Position numbers and translations under genes: made by a program
Notes under the pieces: generated by a model
The model's database searches: none
What the model was told of the DNA's origin: nothing
What the model saw: the letters and a program-made list of their open reading frames with translations, nothing else
Shown here: positions 48,314 to 61,779 of the stretch, in pieces
Layout of the letters: each line of letters starts with the position of its first letter
Position numbering within the stretch: position 1 is the first letter of the stretch
Assembly (NCBI GenBank): GCA_029257405.1
Contig: JARIBO010000055.1
Span: 186,001-250,000 of the forward strand
DNA from: Caryophanales bacterium
GTDB lineage: Bacteria > Bacillota > Bacilli > Bacillales > Amphibacillaceae
Direction: 5' to 3'
Length of the DNA stretch: 64,000 nucleotides

Positions 48314-49289
48314 TCTTTTTTATAAGTAGTGCAGCAAATGTGATTGCGGCTATTCCTAAACCAATCATTGTATTGGTTTTTTTAGTAAATACTTGTTTAA
48401 CTAATAAATTAATATTTTGCGGACGTTCCGCCAGTCGCCTCATGAAATAACCATACCAATCTTCACCAAACGGAACGTATGAACAACACGCGTAACCTTC
48501 TTCTCTGAGTGAATAAAGCAAGTCTGAACGAAAACCATAGAGCATTTGAAATTCAAATTTATTTTTTGAAATGTGATTTTTCCGAACAAATTCTTTAACG
48601 TGATTTATAATATGATGGTCATGCGTACCAATCGAAGTAAATTTACCATTTAATAAATGTAATTCAATTAAATCAATAAAATTTTGATCAATTTTTTCTT
48701 GGTCTAAAAAAGCAACTTCAGGCGCCTCTTTATAAGCTCCTTTAACAATGCGCAATCTAAAGTCTTGATGTTTTTTTAAATCTTCTTCTGCTCTAAAAAA
48801 ATAGGCTTGAATAACTGTTCCTACATTATTATGGTTTTTACTAAGCGTATCTAAAAGATCATAAGATAACTGTAAATGACGATAGCTTTCCATATCGATA
48901 TTGATAAAAATATTATATTTATCAGCTTGGCTAACAATTTCTTCAATGTTTCCTAAACAAAAATCATAATCAATATCTAAACCTAATTGAGAGGGTTTTA
49001 GTGATATATGCGCGTCAACTTGGTTTTCATTAATTGCCTTAATCACTTGTAGGATTTGATTTTTAGCTTTTATTGCTTCACTCTTTTCATATACAAATTC
49101 ACCTAAATGATCCACTGTACAACTAATTCCAGATTCATTTAACTTCTTTATCGTTTCCATCGTTTCTTCAATTGTTACACCTGCAACAACACGATTAGCA
49201 CCAAAAACAAACCCCCACCGTTTTGCTGCAGAATTTAACATTTTATTTTCAGATAATTGCATAAAGAAATCTTTAACAGGATTATCCAT
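48306..49289 (-). CDS. putB: Proline dehydrogenase
   Basis: ISLKPSQLGLDID; RIVKGAYKE; YGFRSDLLYSLREEGYACCSYVPFGEDWYGYFMRRLAERPQN; unusual C-terminal TM tail. Confidence 0.9.
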   Translation of the reverse strand: MDNPVKDFFMQLSENKMLNSAAKRWGFVFGANRVVAGVTIEETMETIKKLNESGISCTVDHLGEFVYEKSEAIKAKNQILQVIKAINENQVDAHISLKPSQLGLDIDYDFCLGNIEEIVSQADKYNIFINIDMESYRHLQLSYDLLDTLSKNHNNVGTVIQAYFFRAEEDLKKHQDFRLRIVKGAYKEAPEVAFLDQEKIDQNFIDLIELHLLNGKFTSIGTHDHHIINHVKEFVRKNHISKNKFEFQMLYGFRSDLLYSLREEGYACCSYVPFGEDWYGYFMRRLAERPQNINLLVKQVFTKKTNTMIGLGIAAITFAALLIKKRK

Positions 49290-49315
49290 AACGCGTCACC
49301 CCACATCCTATTTTA

Positions 49316-50872
49316 CTAAAACATTTCTGACGTTGATTTTCCTTGCATATGATGAATTAAATAGTCTGGCCCTCCTGCTTTTGAGTCCGTTCCTGACATA
49401 TTAAATCCACCAAAAGGCTGATAACCTACAATTGCTGCCGTACAACCTCTATTAAAATAAAGATTTCCGACATGAAAATCTCTTCGCGCTTGCTCCAAGT
49501 GCTCACGATTATTAGTAATGACTGCACCTGTTAAACCGTAATCTGTATTATTAGCAATTTCAATTGCTTCTTCAAATGATTTCGCTTTTGCGAGCGCAAC
49601 AACTGGCCCAAAGATTTCTTCTTGCATAATTCGTGCATCGGGTGCTAAGTCGCCAAAGACAGTAGGTTGAATAAACCAACCATTTGAATCATCTCCATCG
49701 CCCCCTGCTAAAAGTTCACCTTCTTTTTTACCAATTTCAATGTAACTTGTTATTTTATCATAAGCGGCTTGATCAATAACCGGACCAGTAAAATATTCAT
49801 TTGTTGCTGGATCGCCTGCCTTTTTTTCATTCGTTAATTCAACGACACGACTTGCAACTTCATCATAAACTGCTTCATGAATAACTGCGCGTGAACATGC
49901 TGAACATTTTTGTCCTGAAAAACCAAATGCTGAATCAACTATTGATTGAGCAGCTAATTCTAAATCTGCATCCGAATCAACTACGATAGTGTCTTTTCCA
50001 CCCATTTCAATAATTGCTCGTTTTAACCATTTCTGCCCCTTATCTTCATGAACGACAGCTGCACGTTCAAAAATACGCGTACCCACCGCCCGCGACCCTG
50101 TAAAGCTCACAAAACGCGTACGGGGATGATCCACTAAGTAATCACCAACTTCACTTCCAGAACCAGGAACATAATTGACAACGCCATTTGGCATACCTGC
50201 TTCTTCTAACACTTCAATAAATTTATGGGCAATAATAGGTGTTGTACTTGCCGGTTTTAATACGACAGTATTTCCAGATACCATTGCCGCTGAAGTCATC
50301 CCTGCCATAATTGCAAATAAGAAATTCCAAGGTGAAATAACAACACCCACTCCTAAAGGAATATAGTCATAACGGTTCGCTTCAATCGGACGACTTTCCA
50401 CATAGGCCCCGTCTTTTAATTCAAGCATTTGTCTTCCATAATACTCTAAAAAATCAATCCCTTCTGCAACATCCCCATCCGCTTCTTTCCAAGGTTTACC
50501 ACCTTCTTTAACTAAATGAGCAGTAAATTCGAGTTTACGTCGTCTAATAATCGCTGCAGCTCGGAATAAAACATCCGCACGAAATACAGGGTCTGACTTC
50601 CGCCAAGATTCGAACCTTTCATCTGCTACTTCCATTGCATGTTTTGCATTTTCTTTATTTGCTTTTGAAACTATACCGATTACTTCATTTGGATTTGCTG
50701 GATTAACTGAAATGATTTTCTCTTCAGTTGTTATGCGCTCTCCATTAATAATTAAAGGGTATTCACCACCTAAATTCATTTCGACTTGCTTAATTGCGTT
50801 TTCTAACGCTTCTTTATTTTCTGCTACTGTAAAATCTGTAAACGGTTCATGTTTGTAAGGCACTACCATCAA
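49316..50872 (-). CDS. rocA: 1-pyrroline-5-carboxylate dehydrogenase
   Basis: [17 protein letters not shown] catalytic Cys motif; [30 protein letters not shown]. Confidence 0.95.
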   Translation of the reverse strand: MMVVPYKHEPFTDFTVAENKEALENAIKQVEMNLGGEYPLIINGERITTEEKIISVNPANPNEVIGIVSKANKENAKHAMEVADERFESWRKSDPVFRADVLFRAAAIIRRRKLEFTAHLVKEGGKPWKEADGDVAEGIDFLEYYGRQMLELKDGAYVESRPIEANRYDYIPLGVGVVISPWNFLFAIMAGMTSAAMVSGNTVVLKPASTTPIIAHKFIEVLEEAGMPNGVVNYVPGSGSEVGDYLVDHPRTRFVSFTGSRAVGTRIFERAAVVHEDKGQKWLKRAIIEMGGKDTIVVDSDADLELAAQSIVDSAFGFSGQKCSACSRAVIHEAVYDEVASRVVELTNEKKAGDPATNEYFTGPVIDQAAYDKITSYIEIGKKEGELLAGGDGDDSNGWFIQPTVFGDLAPDARIMQEEIFGPVVALAKAKSFEEAIEIANNTDYGLTGAVITNNREHLEQARRDFHVGNLYFNRGCTAAIVGYQPFGGFNMSGTDSKAGGPDYLIHHMQGKSTSEMF

Positions 50873-50958
50873 TAATCATCCTCCTATTTTTAATTAGCTA
50901 AAAAATATGTGTTGAATCTGATTGCTATTTACCTTACGAGCTATTGTTACATCAAACT

Positions 50959-50977
50959 TTAAAGCGCTATCATTATA
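50959..50977 (-). promoter_or_regulatory. Candidate cre site overlapping start of proline catabolic operon
   Basis: Minus TGATAGCGCTTTAA (50959-50972) just downstream of TATAAT (50972-50977). Confidence 0.4.
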
Positions 50978-51030
50978 AGTATACTATAAACGGCTTTAAA
51001 TAATCTACTCAAGTTAGTAATTAAACTAAA

Positions 51031-51066
51031 AAAAGTAGAATTAACAAATAAATGTTAATTCTACTT
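51031..51066 (-). terminator. Intrinsic terminator after camS
   Basis: AAAGTAGAATTAACA-aataaa-TGTTAATTCTACTTT with T-tract on minus strand. Confidence 0.85.
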
Positions 51067-51078
51067 TAAAGCATTTGA

Positions 51079-52197
51079 TTAGTTAAAAATATGCACATTT
51101 AATTCTTTTTCCCCTGCTTCACGGTACAAAAGACTCTCTACTTGATCAACTGACGTTACTTTAATTTCTAACTCGTGGTTTTTAGAAAATGTTTTATCTG
51201 CTAAACCATAAATGTACTGGGTAAATCCGATGATTTCACTTTTACCTTGAAATTCAATCGGTATATTAATCGATAACGAAGTTAAATTATCATCTATATA
51301 AAGCCCTTCACCAATCACACCTACATAGTTAGGAAAATATTCTCCTACACCTTTTCCAAAAGTATTTACTTTTTCATAATCATCTACATAATCTGTTTTA
51401 CCTTCTTTAGAAGGGAATAAAACATATTTTTCAGATATTCCTTCCCATTTTCCTAATTTATCAGCACCTTTTTTAACGGTAGTTTGCTGGACAAAATTTC
51501 CTGGAACTTGAGAAGCAATACTTTGTTCTTGATATAAAGCTATCATAAATGGAATCTCTTTTAATTCTTCTATTTCACGCAATTCTTTTACAATATCAGC
51601 GGCAATTTCTTCACCTTTTGCTAGTGCTTCTTTTTTACTAATTTTATATTCAAAATAAGGTCCGCCTTCTTCTAATTGATAGCGGTAAACAGATTTTAGT
51701 GCAATACCAAATGAAGCGCCACTTAGTTTAACATTATCATCTTTTGTTTTTTGTAAGTAATTTTGTTCAAGAATATGTGAAAATATTCTTGGGTTTTGTT
51801 CATGATCCTTTTTACTTTTTAACTTATCTTGATTTGGATTATGTTTTTCAATCACACTATAAATTAAATCACTCGTTAAATATTGTCCTTCTTCAAAAAA
51901 GTAATCGTCTGGATTAAATGATTTAGCAGAGTGACGTCTTAAACCTTCTTCCATCTCATCAATATCAAATCTATTTGCTACTTGATTTGTTATTGTACCA
52001 CGCGCTTCATTTGGCTGATAAGGTAGCATGATTTGATACTGGTCATCTGTAACTTTATAATTTGGAATAATTGAAACTTCTTCATCTTCTTTAATCTCTT
52101 CTTCTATTTCTTCAGGTTCTTCTGACTCTCGTGTGGGCGCACAGCTTGTTACAATAAGTAATACGCTTAGTAAAACAATAAATTTTCTCAGCACCAA
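51079..52197 (-). CDS. camS: CamS family lipoprotein (sex pheromone precursor)
   Basis: Lipobox LLIVTSC; conserved position downstream of ligA. Confidence 0.9.
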   Translation of the reverse strand: MVLRKFIVLLSVLLIVTSCAPTRESEEPEEIEEEIKEDEEVSIIPNYKVTDDQYQIMLPYQPNEARGTITNQVANRFDIDEMEEGLRRHSAKSFNPDDYFFEEGQYLTSDLIYSVIEKHNPNQDKLKSKKDHEQNPRIFSHILEQNYLQKTKDDNVKLSGASFGIALKSVYRYQLEEGGPYFEYKISKKEALAKGEEIAADIVKELREIEELKEIPFMIALYQEQSIASQVPGNFVQQTTVKKGADKLGKWEGISEKYVLFPSKEGKTDYVDDYEKVNTFGKGVGEYFPNYVGVIGEGLYIDDNLTSLSINIPIEFQGKSEIIGFTQYIYGLADKTFSKNHELEIKVTSVDQVESLLYREAGEKELNVHIFN

Positions 52198-52198
52198 A

Positions 52199-54220
<2,022 letters not shown>

Positions 54221-56476
54221 TTATTCTTTCGTAATTGGAGCGAATTTTGCAAGCAATCGTTTAATACCTGTAGGAGCTGGAAAAGCTACGTCAATTTCCA
54301 TTGCTTCGTCTTCACCTTGAACGCGCACTACGGTTCCAACACCCCATACTTTATGATTTGCTTTATCGCCTGTCTTCCATGCTTCATTTTCAGCACCTGT
54401 TGTTTTTGCTTTAAGTGCTCTACGTTTTGGAGCTTGTTTCTGTTTAAATCGATTGTCTGGACGTTTATTATACATTTGTTTTTGTTCACCAAATGAGTTA
54501 TTCGTATTAAACATTGAACCTATTTCCTCTTCAACAGATTCAATTAACTCTTCAGGAATTTCTTTAATAAACCGGCTCATAGCGTTCATATTTGTTCGAC
54601 CATAAAGCGTGCGCATCTGAGCATGTGTTAAGTATAGTTCTTTTTCTGCTCGTGTAATACCCACATACGCAAGACGTCTTTCTTCTTCCATTTCATCATT
54701 GTCTATCATCGAGCGACTATGTGGAAATACGTTTTCTTCCATACCAATTAAAAAGACAACTGGAAACTCTAACCCCTTAGCTGAGTGTAACGTCATTAAC
54801 GTTACTTTTTCACTATTATCCGGGTCCTCTTCGTCATCCATCGAATCAATATCAGCGACAAGTGCAAGATCAGTTAAAAAAGCAATCAATGATTTATCTT
54901 CTTCGGCATTCTTTTCAAACTCTTTTGTTACTGTGATAAACTCTTCTAAGTTTTCGATTCGGCTACTTGCTTCAATTGTATTTTCTTTTTTCAATGCTTC
55001 GATATAACCTGTTTTTTCTAATACTTCGTTAACAATATCTGTTGCTGTTAAGAAGTCTTGTTGTTGATTAAAGTTTTCAATCATTTGTTGAAAGGCTTCA
55101 ATTGTGTTTGCCGTACGTTTCGAAATACCTGTAAAATCAACTTCTTTAGCTGCATTATAAAATGAAATATCATGTTCTGTTGCATATGCTCGTAAACGGT
55201 CAACTGATGTAGCCCCGACACCTCGTTTAGGGACATTTACAACACGTTCAAAACTAATATCATCATCTGGATTGGTAATTAAACGTAAATAAGATATCAT
55301 ATCTTTAATTTCTTTGCGGTCATAGAACCTTTGACCACCAATCATTTGATAGGTAATATCTGACTTCATAAATGTATCTTCAATTGCTCGAGATTGAGCG
55401 TTTGTCCGGTAAAGAATAGCAATCTCATTTGGTGTATATTTTTTATCACCAATCATATTTTGAATCGTTTCTGTAATGAATAGTGCTTCATCACGTTCTG
55501 AAGATCCTTGGTAATAATTTATTTTTTTACCATCTAAATTGTCAGTCCATAATTTCTTTTCTAGTCTGCCTTTATTATTTTTAATGACTTCATTTGCCGC
55601 ATCTAAGATTGATTTAGTTGAACGGTAATTTTGTTCTAAAAATATTGTGCGGGCGTTTGTATAATCTTTTTCAAATGATAATATATTAGCAATGTTTGCC
55701 CCTCGCCAGCCATAAATCGACTGGTCAGAGTCACCCACAACGCAAATGTTTTTATATTTACTAGCTAATAATTTAACTAAATAATACTGTGCATGGTTTG
55801 TATCTTGATACTCATCGACATGAATATACTGGAACCTATTTTGATAGTAGTCGAGCGTTTCTGGGACACGTTCAAATAAATAAACAGTTTGCATAATTAA
55901 ATCATCAAAATCTAACGCTTCATTTTTACTTAGCATTGCTTGATACGCTTCATATATACGAGCAACTTCTTTTTCATGATAGTTATTTGCCGTTTTTGTG
56001 TATTCTTTTGGTGTGATAAGTTCATTTTTCAAATTACTTATTTGCCCAATCATTGCTCTTGGTTCAAAGCTTTTTGGGTCGATATTTAAATTTTTCAAAA
56101 CTTGCTTAATAACCGTTTGCTGATCACTTCCATCTAATATTGTAAAGTTACGGTTATACCCAATTTGTTCAATATCACGCCGTAAAATTCTCACACACAT
56201 CGAGTGAAAGGTCGATACCCAAATTTGGTAGCTATTTTGACCAACAAGTGATTCTACACGGTCTTTCATTTCTTTTGCTGCTTTATTTGTAAATGTAATG
56301 GCTAAAATATTGTATGTCGGAACCCGTTTTTCTTCGACTAAATAAGCAATTCGATGTGTTAACACACGTGTTTTTCCACTACCTGCTCCAGCCATAATAA
56401 GTAATGGACCTTCTGTATGTTTCACTGCTTCTTGTTGTTCTTTATTTAATCCTTGTAATAATTCAATCTGACTCAC
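54221..56476 (-). CDS. pcrA: ATP-dependent DNA helicase PcrA
   Basis: [39 protein letters not shown]; likely GTG start MSQIELL at 56476. Confidence 0.96.
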   Translation of the reverse strand: MSQIELLQGLNKEQQEAVKHTEGPLLIMAGAGSGKTRVLTHRIAYLVEEKRVPTYNILAITFTNKAAKEMKDRVESLVGQNSYQIWVSTFHSMCVRILRRDIEQIGYNRNFTILDGSDQQTVIKQVLKNLNIDPKSFEPRAMIGQISNLKNELITPKEYTKTANNYHEKEVARIYEAYQAMLSKNEALDFDDLIMQTVYLFERVPETLDYYQNRFQYIHVDEYQDTNHAQYYLVKLLASKYKNICVVGDSDQSIYGWRGANIANILSFEKDYTNARTIFLEQNYRSTKSILDAANEVIKNNKGRLEKKLWTDNLDGKKINYYQGSSERDEALFITETIQNMIGDKKYTPNEIAILYRTNAQSRAIEDTFMKSDITYQMIGGQRFYDRKEIKDMISYLRLITNPDDDISFERVVNVPKRGVGATSVDRLRAYATEHDISFYNAAKEVDFTGISKRTANTIEAFQQMIENFNQQQDFLTATDIVNEVLEKTGYIEALKKENTIEASSRIENLEEFITVTKEFEKNAEEDKSLIAFLTDLALVADIDSMDDEEDPDNSEKVTLMTLHSAKGLEFPVVFLIGMEENVFPHSRSMIDNDEMEEERRLAYVGITRAEKELYLTHAQMRTLYGRTNMNAMSRFIKEIPEELIESVEEEIGSMFNTNNSFGEQKQMYNKRPDNRFKQKQAPKRRALKAKTTGAENEAWKTGDKANHKVWGVGTVVRVQGEDEAMEIDVAFPAPTGIKRLLAKFAPITKE

Positions 56477-56498
56477 AATAACACCGCCTATATATATT

Positions 56499-57188
56499 TC
56501 ATTTCTCATTTATTTTAGTTGTTTCGATTGCTTGATCAATATTTTCATATATAACATTGCCGACAATAATCACATCTGCGTATGCACTCATTTCTTTTGC
56601 TTCGTGCAATGTTTTAATACCCCCACCATAAAAAAGTAATGTTTCTTTTAATTCTGCTTTAACTGCTTTTACGATATCAACATCACCATATTTGCCACTA
56701 TACTCAATATAAAAACTTGGTAATTTAAAGAAATTTTCTGCCATATATGCGTAAGCAACAGCATCTTCAGTTGTTGGTTTTTTACAATTCGTTTTTTTAA
56801 ATACTTTAGCATCTTCATTAAAAATACAATAGCCTTCTAAAAAATAGTCAGCATAATCAAGGTATTCTTTATATTCTTTAATGGCATGATGATGAATATC
56901 CATCATCCACTTTTTATCTTGGCTATTTAAAACAAGCGGAATAAAGTAAAAATCAAATCCTGGAACAATTGCTTTCATTGTGGAAACTTCCAAAATAACA
57001 GGAAGTGATGTATCAGTTAGTCTAAGTAGTAAATCAATCACGTCTGTTGCTTCTATATTATCAGTACCACCGATGATTAAAGCATCTGTTTGTGACTGTT
57101 TAATTTTATTTAAATCGGCATCATTAATTGATTTAGCTGGATCTAACTTAAAAATGTGTTTCCAGCTTTTCATTTTTTCTTTTAACAT
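56499..57188 (-). CDS. pcrB: Heptaprenylglyceryl phosphate synthase
   Basis: [40 protein letters not shown]. Confidence 0.94.
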   Translation of the reverse strand: MLKEKMKSWKHIFKLDPAKSINDADLNKIKQSQTDALIIGGTDNIEATDVIDLLLRLTDTSLPVILEVSTMKAIVPGFDFYFIPLVLNSQDKKWMMDIHHHAIKEYKEYLDYADYFLEGYCIFNEDAKVFKKTNCKKPTTEDAVAYAYMAENFFKLPSFYIEYSGKYGDVDIVKAVKAELKETLLFYGGGIKTLHEAKEMSAYADVIIVGNVIYENIDQAIETTKINEK

Positions 57189-57269
57189 GAGTAGCCTCCA
57201 AAATTTACACTCATTCTATTATAGCAAATAATTGGATGAGTATAGAATGATTTGCTAAACTTTATAAAA

Positions 57270-57308
57270 GAAGCAACCTTATTCTAATAATTAGAATAAG
57301 GTTGCTTC
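57270..57308 (-). terminator. Intrinsic terminator/IR after yerC
   Basis: 18-bp perfect repeat GAAGCAACCTTATTCTAA/TTAGAATAAGGTTGCTTC. Confidence 0.75.
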
Positions 57309-57316
57309 TAACTCGC

Positions 57317-57610
57317 TTATTTATCTTTCATTCTTTCTAAGACAATTTTGTATCCGTCGCTTCCATAATCCAGACATCTTCTAACTCTTGATATCGTAGC
57401 TGTGGATGCTTTTGTTTCTTTTTCAATTTGACTATATGTATCTCCATCATTCAACATTTTTGCAACTTGTAAACGTTGAGCAAGAGATTGAATTTCATTC
57501 ATTGTTGCTAAATCATCAAATAATTGATAAAACTCTTCACGTGTTTTAATTGATAACATCGCATCAAACATTTGATCTAATTGTTGCCCTCGTAATTTAT
57601 CTATTTGCAC
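57317..57610 (-). CDS. yerC: YerC/YecD TrpR-like family protein
   Basis: LATMNEIQSLAQRLQVAKMLNDGDTYSQIEKETKASTATISRVRRCLDYGSDGY. Confidence 0.93.
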   Translation of the reverse strand: MQIDKLRGQQLDQMFDAMLSIKTREEFYQLFDDLATMNEIQSLAQRLQVAKMLNDGDTYSQIEKETKASTATISRVRRCLDYGSDGYKIVLERMKDK

Positions 57611-57627
57611 AAAAAAACCTCCTCGTG

Positions 57628-58593
57628 CTATTCATTCGTTATTGTGATTTCATTATTTAATTCATATGTTGTAGGAACAACATTAATCCATGTTTGGCCT
57701 TTTACAAAACCAATCTCTTTATTATCTTTTACAGGAACGATTCTTCCATCTGAATTTTCCCATTCGACAGTTTGGACTTTGCCTTGTTGAATCAAATAAC
57801 CTTCGCCACCTGCTTCAATATCAATGGCGCGACGACCTTCTGAGTCGATTACTTCATGATCCATTTTAACAATAAATACATTTTCGACTTCAATCGGTGT
57901 CTGATCAGCTAATTCAACAGTTTGTTCATTATCATTATAACGTAGATACGTCTCATTTGTCGCATCATACGCAAATTCAACTAATGAATTAGAATAATTT
58001 ATTGAAATTTTTTCTGCAGATTCACCTTCAACCTTATCACCATCATCTAAAAACGTTAAAGGTTTTTGTTTATTTTCAATTTTAAAATCTTCTTTTTCTG
58101 CTTGATCATATACAGCATCTAAAAACACATAAGAATTATGAGGTGCTACACGAAAATCTTCACGTTTAAATAATACTTTATCATCATCATGAAAAGCACC
58201 GTTAATCGAATCGACGCCACTTTTTTGTAAGAGTTTTTCTACCTTTTTAGCTGAGCCATGATACACATATAAAGCGTCATATCCTTTAGCAAGTTCAAAA
58301 TAATATTCTCTGGCACTTCTGACTGGGCCCGCAACTTCTGGAATGTTACTTTGAAATAATGCTAAAAATCGCGTTACATTACCTTCTGATAAAATTTCAA
58401 ATACAATATCAGCATCTGATAAACCCGTTTGCGGTCTTGCATCAGGATGATTATTAACCATCACACCAAGTGTCCGGTTGTTTGCATCATCTTCTGACTT
58501 TAAACCTGTTAATGGATAAGTTCCATCACCTTTAGAACACCCTACAAGAGCAAATAATAAAACGATAAACATGAGGCCAAGTTTCTTTTTCAT
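57628..58593 (-). CDS. yerB: DUF3048 lipoprotein YerB
   Basis: Lipobox LVGC; GVMVNNHPDARPQTGLSDADIVFEILSEG. Confidence 0.92.
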   Translation of the reverse strand: MKKKLGLMFIVLLFALVGCSKGDGTYPLTGLKSEDDANNRTLGVMVNNHPDARPQTGLSDADIVFEILSEGNVTRFLALFQSNIPEVAGPVRSAREYYFELAKGYDALYVYHGSAKKVEKLLQKSGVDSINGAFHDDDKVLFKREDFRVAPHNSYVFLDAVYDQAEKEDFKIENKQKPLTFLDDGDKVEGESAEKISINYSNSLVEFAYDATNETYLRYNDNEQTVELADQTPIEVENVFIVKMDHEVIDSEGRRAIDIEAGGEGYLIQQGKVQTVEWENSDGRIVPVKDNKEIGFVKGQTWINVVPTTYELNNEITITNE

Positions 58594-58616
58594 CTCAAAT
58601 AACTCCTTTTTTAAAT

Positions 58617-60365
58617 TTAACGCATATTAGCTGGTACAAGCGTCACACGCTTTATCACGTCGTAAATACCTTGTTGAGTGATTCTTATATAAGGTAAATG
58701 TGTAGCTGATAAAAATAATAAATTAAAGACGGGGTTTCCATGTTTATAACCATATTCAATTAATACTTCTTTTAACTCTTTATCTTTTTTTATTAATGCT
58801 TCCATGCCACCAACAAACATTGAACCATTTAGTTCTAATTTTAATTCAAATATAATTTCGCCTTTATTAGCTAATACAATACCACCGCCAATTTCTTTTA
58901 ATCTTACCCATGCGGTTTCTATATCACTTTTATTTTTACCAATAAATATTACGTCACCTGTTGTTGAGTACGAACTAGCAAGCCCGCCTAATGAATCTGT
59001 AAAGCCGTTAATTACTGAATTTACACGCCATTTACCATAACGGTCGATTAATAATAAAAATGCATCTTCTGTATTTTCTGGAAGGGTGTGAGCAGTAATA
59101 TCTGCTCCAACTGCGTAAGGATTCATAATCACATCATTTTTTACTTGAAGACCGATTGGAATTGAAAATTGCAAGTCATCTTCTGAAAGATCCCAGTCAT
59201 ATTGAACGGGCTCTACTTTGTACTTAGACCAATCTATTTGCTTGTGAAAAGGTTCAACATAACCATCTCTAACTAGCCACTTACCCTTAGCTAAAACACT
59301 TAGTGGGTTAGGATCTGTTTGGTCATAAAGAATATTAATATTCGCTATTTTTCCTGGAGCAATACTTCCAATTACATCTTCAAGTCCTAAGTGCTTTGCT
59401 CCATTATAGCTCCCCATTCGGTAGGCTTCGATTAACGGGACACCTTGTGTAATCGCAATTTCGATACACATATTAATAAGCCCCTCTTCTAGAAACTCTG
59501 GTGTTGATGCATCAGTTGTAAATGACAAATCATCAAAATGAGTTAAACCTAATCGCTCGAGTTCAACTAATATATTAGGTAAATCTGGACGAAGCGATGA
59601 ATAGCGCAAGCTGACATGATAGCCTTGCTCTAAACGATTAAATACTTCTTCACCTGTAATTGCTTCATGATCTGAACTTACACCAAGTAATTTCATTTTA
59701 GTTAACGTTTTTTTCGATGCTCCAGGCAAATGACCCTCTACAGGTTTGTTTAGTTTTTTTGTTTTTTGAATCCAATAAAGTAAACGATCATCTCCTGCGA
59801 GTAATTCTGGCCAAGCTGTAAGTTCGCCTCCTTGGATCACGGATGGGTGTTCTAACCAGTCAAATAAACTTTTTGTATTATATATCATTTCTTCATCACG
59901 TAAAGCCGTTTGGGAGTCATATCTTCCCCACCAATACATAGAGATAGGTAAATTTTGAAAAGCATCTAATAATGATAACGCTTTCTTTTTATTCTGTAAA
60001 TTAAAAATCCCTAAGTTGTCATTAATCAATGTTGTCGTCCCAAATTTTCCAGCATGAAACCCTAACTCTTCAGCATTATATAACTGAAATGGATGTGCGT
60101 GTGTCTCTACATAACCAGGTACTAAATATTGCCCAAGACAATCAATCACTTCTACACCATCTATATTTTTAGGTAAATCTTCACCTACATAAATAATCCG
60201 GTCTTGATAAATCCATATATTTGCTTCGATCCATTTTTTAGTAAAGACATTTAAATAAACACCATTTTTTAAAATAATTGTCGGTGCAAGTTTTTCATCC
60301 ATAATTGATACATGTTCCCTTAATTCTTTATTTCTCCAATATTGTCCATATTCCATAGTATACAA
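58617..60365 (-). CDS. yerA: Putative adenine deaminase YerA
   Basis: YLVPGYVETHAHPFQLYN; VEGHLPGA; FTTDASTPEFL. Confidence 0.88.
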   Translation of the reverse strand: MYTMEYGQYWRNKELREHVSIMDEKLAPTIILKNGVYLNVFTKKWIEANIWIYQDRIIYVGEDLPKNIDGVEVIDCLGQYLVPGYVETHAHPFQLYNAEELGFHAGKFGTTTLINDNLGIFNLQNKKKALSLLDAFQNLPISMYWWGRYDSQTALRDEEMIYNTKSLFDWLEHPSVIQGGELTAWPELLAGDDRLLYWIQKTKKLNKPVEGHLPGASKKTLTKMKLLGVSSDHEAITGEEVFNRLEQGYHVSLRYSSLRPDLPNILVELERLGLTHFDDLSFTTDASTPEFLEEGLINMCIEIAITQGVPLIEAYRMGSYNGAKHLGLEDVIGSIAPGKIANINILYDQTDPNPLSVLAKGKWLVRDGYVEPFHKQIDWSKYKVEPVQYDWDLSEDDLQFSIPIGLQVKNDVIMNPYAVGADITAHTLPENTEDAFLLLIDRYGKWRVNSVINGFTDSLGGLASSYSTTGDVIFIGKNKSDIETAWVRLKEIGGGIVLANKGEIIFELKLELNGSMFVGGMEALIKKDKELKEVLIEYGYKHGNPVFNLLFLSATHLPYIRITQQGIYDVIKRVTLVPANMR

Positions 60366-60478
60366 CTCTCCAATAACTTGATATAAGTCTATTCTAGCAC
60401 ATATTTACAGTCCATCGCTACGAATATATGATAGATTTGTGAAAACGGTTAAATAATTAAGTTAAAAATAAAAAAAGC

Positions 60479-60504
60479 GTGCATAATCTATTTGATTTAT
60501 GCAC
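60479..60504 (-). terminator. Intrinsic terminator after purD
   Basis: GTGCATAAtCTATTTGATTTATGCAC with T-tract on minus strand. Confidence 0.75.
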
Positions 60505-60516
60505 ACTTTCTATAAT

Positions 60517-61761
60517 TTAACGACTAATATCTGTACGATAAAAGAAGTCATCTGACTCATCGAACACTTTTAAGTAATCATATGCTTTATCTGAAGCTTG
60601 TTTAAGGTCTTTTCCAGTTGCACCAACTAAAAGAACACGACCCCCGTTTGAAACAATTCCAGCGTCAGTTTTCTTTGTTCCTGCTTGAACAACAAACGTA
60701 TCTGTACCCGCTTCTTTAGTTGGTAAGAGTACACCTTTTTTGTAGTCACCCGGATAACCTTTAGATGCTACAACAACACCTACACACGCTTCATCTTTCC
60801 ATTTTAACTGTGGATCTTTATTATCCATCACGTCAACGATTACTTGGAGTAAATCATTTTCTAAAAGTGGTAAGACAACTTGCGTTTCAGGATCTCCAAA
60901 ACGTGTATTAAATTCAATTACTTTTGTTCCTGCTTCAGTTTGCATGAGTCCTGCATATAAAATACCCGTAAACGGTCTCTCGTCTTTCATTAAACCATCT
61001 GCAGCTTTTTGTAATACTTCACGCGTTGTATAATCTAATATTTCTGGTGTAATATCTGGTACAGGAGCAAATGACCCCATGCCACCTGTGTTTGGCCCTT
61101 CATCGTTATCGTATGCACGTTTATGATCGCGTGCTGCAATCATTGGGAATACATTATTTTCATGAACAAACGCAATAAGTGAAAATTCACGTCCATCTAA
61201 AAATTCTTCAATCACAATTTTTTGTCCTGCTTCAGCAAATGTCTTTTCAATCATCATCTCATTGATTGCTTCAAGAGCTTCGTCAACTGTTAAAGCAACA
61301 GTTACACCTTTACCTTCAGCAAGGCCGTCTGCTTTTATTACAATTGGTGCACCTTGTGATTCAATGTATGCTTTTGCTTTACTTGCGTCTGTAAAAGTTT
61401 CATAACGTGCTGTTGGAATTTCATGACGCATCATAAACTCTTTAGCAAAATCTTTACTTCCTTCTAAAATTGCTGCATTCTTACGTGGAGCAAAGATTTT
61501 TAAATTTTCTTTTTCAAATTGATCAGCAATTCCTGCATTTAATGGATTTTCTGGACCAACGATTGTTAGGTCAATTTCTGTATCTTTAGCAAATTTAATA
61601 AGCCCGTTAATATCCATTTCATCAATATCAACACAGCTTGCATGTTTTTCTATCCCACCATTACCTGGTGCAGCATAAATGTCACTTACTTGTTCGCTTT
61701 TTTCGAGATGCATAATAACACTATGTTCACGACCACCACGGCCAACAACTAATACTTTCAT
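60517..61761 (-). CDS. purD: Phosphoribosylamine--glycine ligase
   Basis: KVLVVGRGGREHS; RDHKRAYDNDEGPNTGGMGSFAP. Confidence 0.97.
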   Translation of the reverse strand: MKVLVVGRGGREHSVIMHLEKSEQVSDIYAAPGNGGIEKHASCVDIDEMDINGLIKFAKDTEIDLTIVGPENPLNAGIADQFEKENLKIFAPRKNAAILEGSKDFAKEFMMRHEIPTARYETFTDASKAKAYIESQGAPIVIKADGLAEGKGVTVALTVDEALEAINEMMIEKTFAEAGQKIVIEEFLDGREFSLIAFVHENNVFPMIAARDHKRAYDNDEGPNTGGMGSFAPVPDITPEILDYTTREVLQKAADGLMKDERPFTGILYAGLMQTEAGTKVIEFNTRFGDPETQVVLPLLENDLLQVIVDVMDNKDPQLKWKDEACVGVVVASKGYPGDYKKGVLLPTKEAGTDTFVVQAGTKKTDAGIVSNGGRVLLVGATGKDLKQASDKAYDYLKVFDESDDFFYRTDISR

Positions 61762-61779
61762 ATGTATCCATCCTTTACA

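Noticed and set aside
57270-57308. 18-bp perfect inverted repeat as mobile-element end
   Set aside because: Position directly after the yerC stop and 3-nt loop fit an intrinsic terminator better; no transposase nearby
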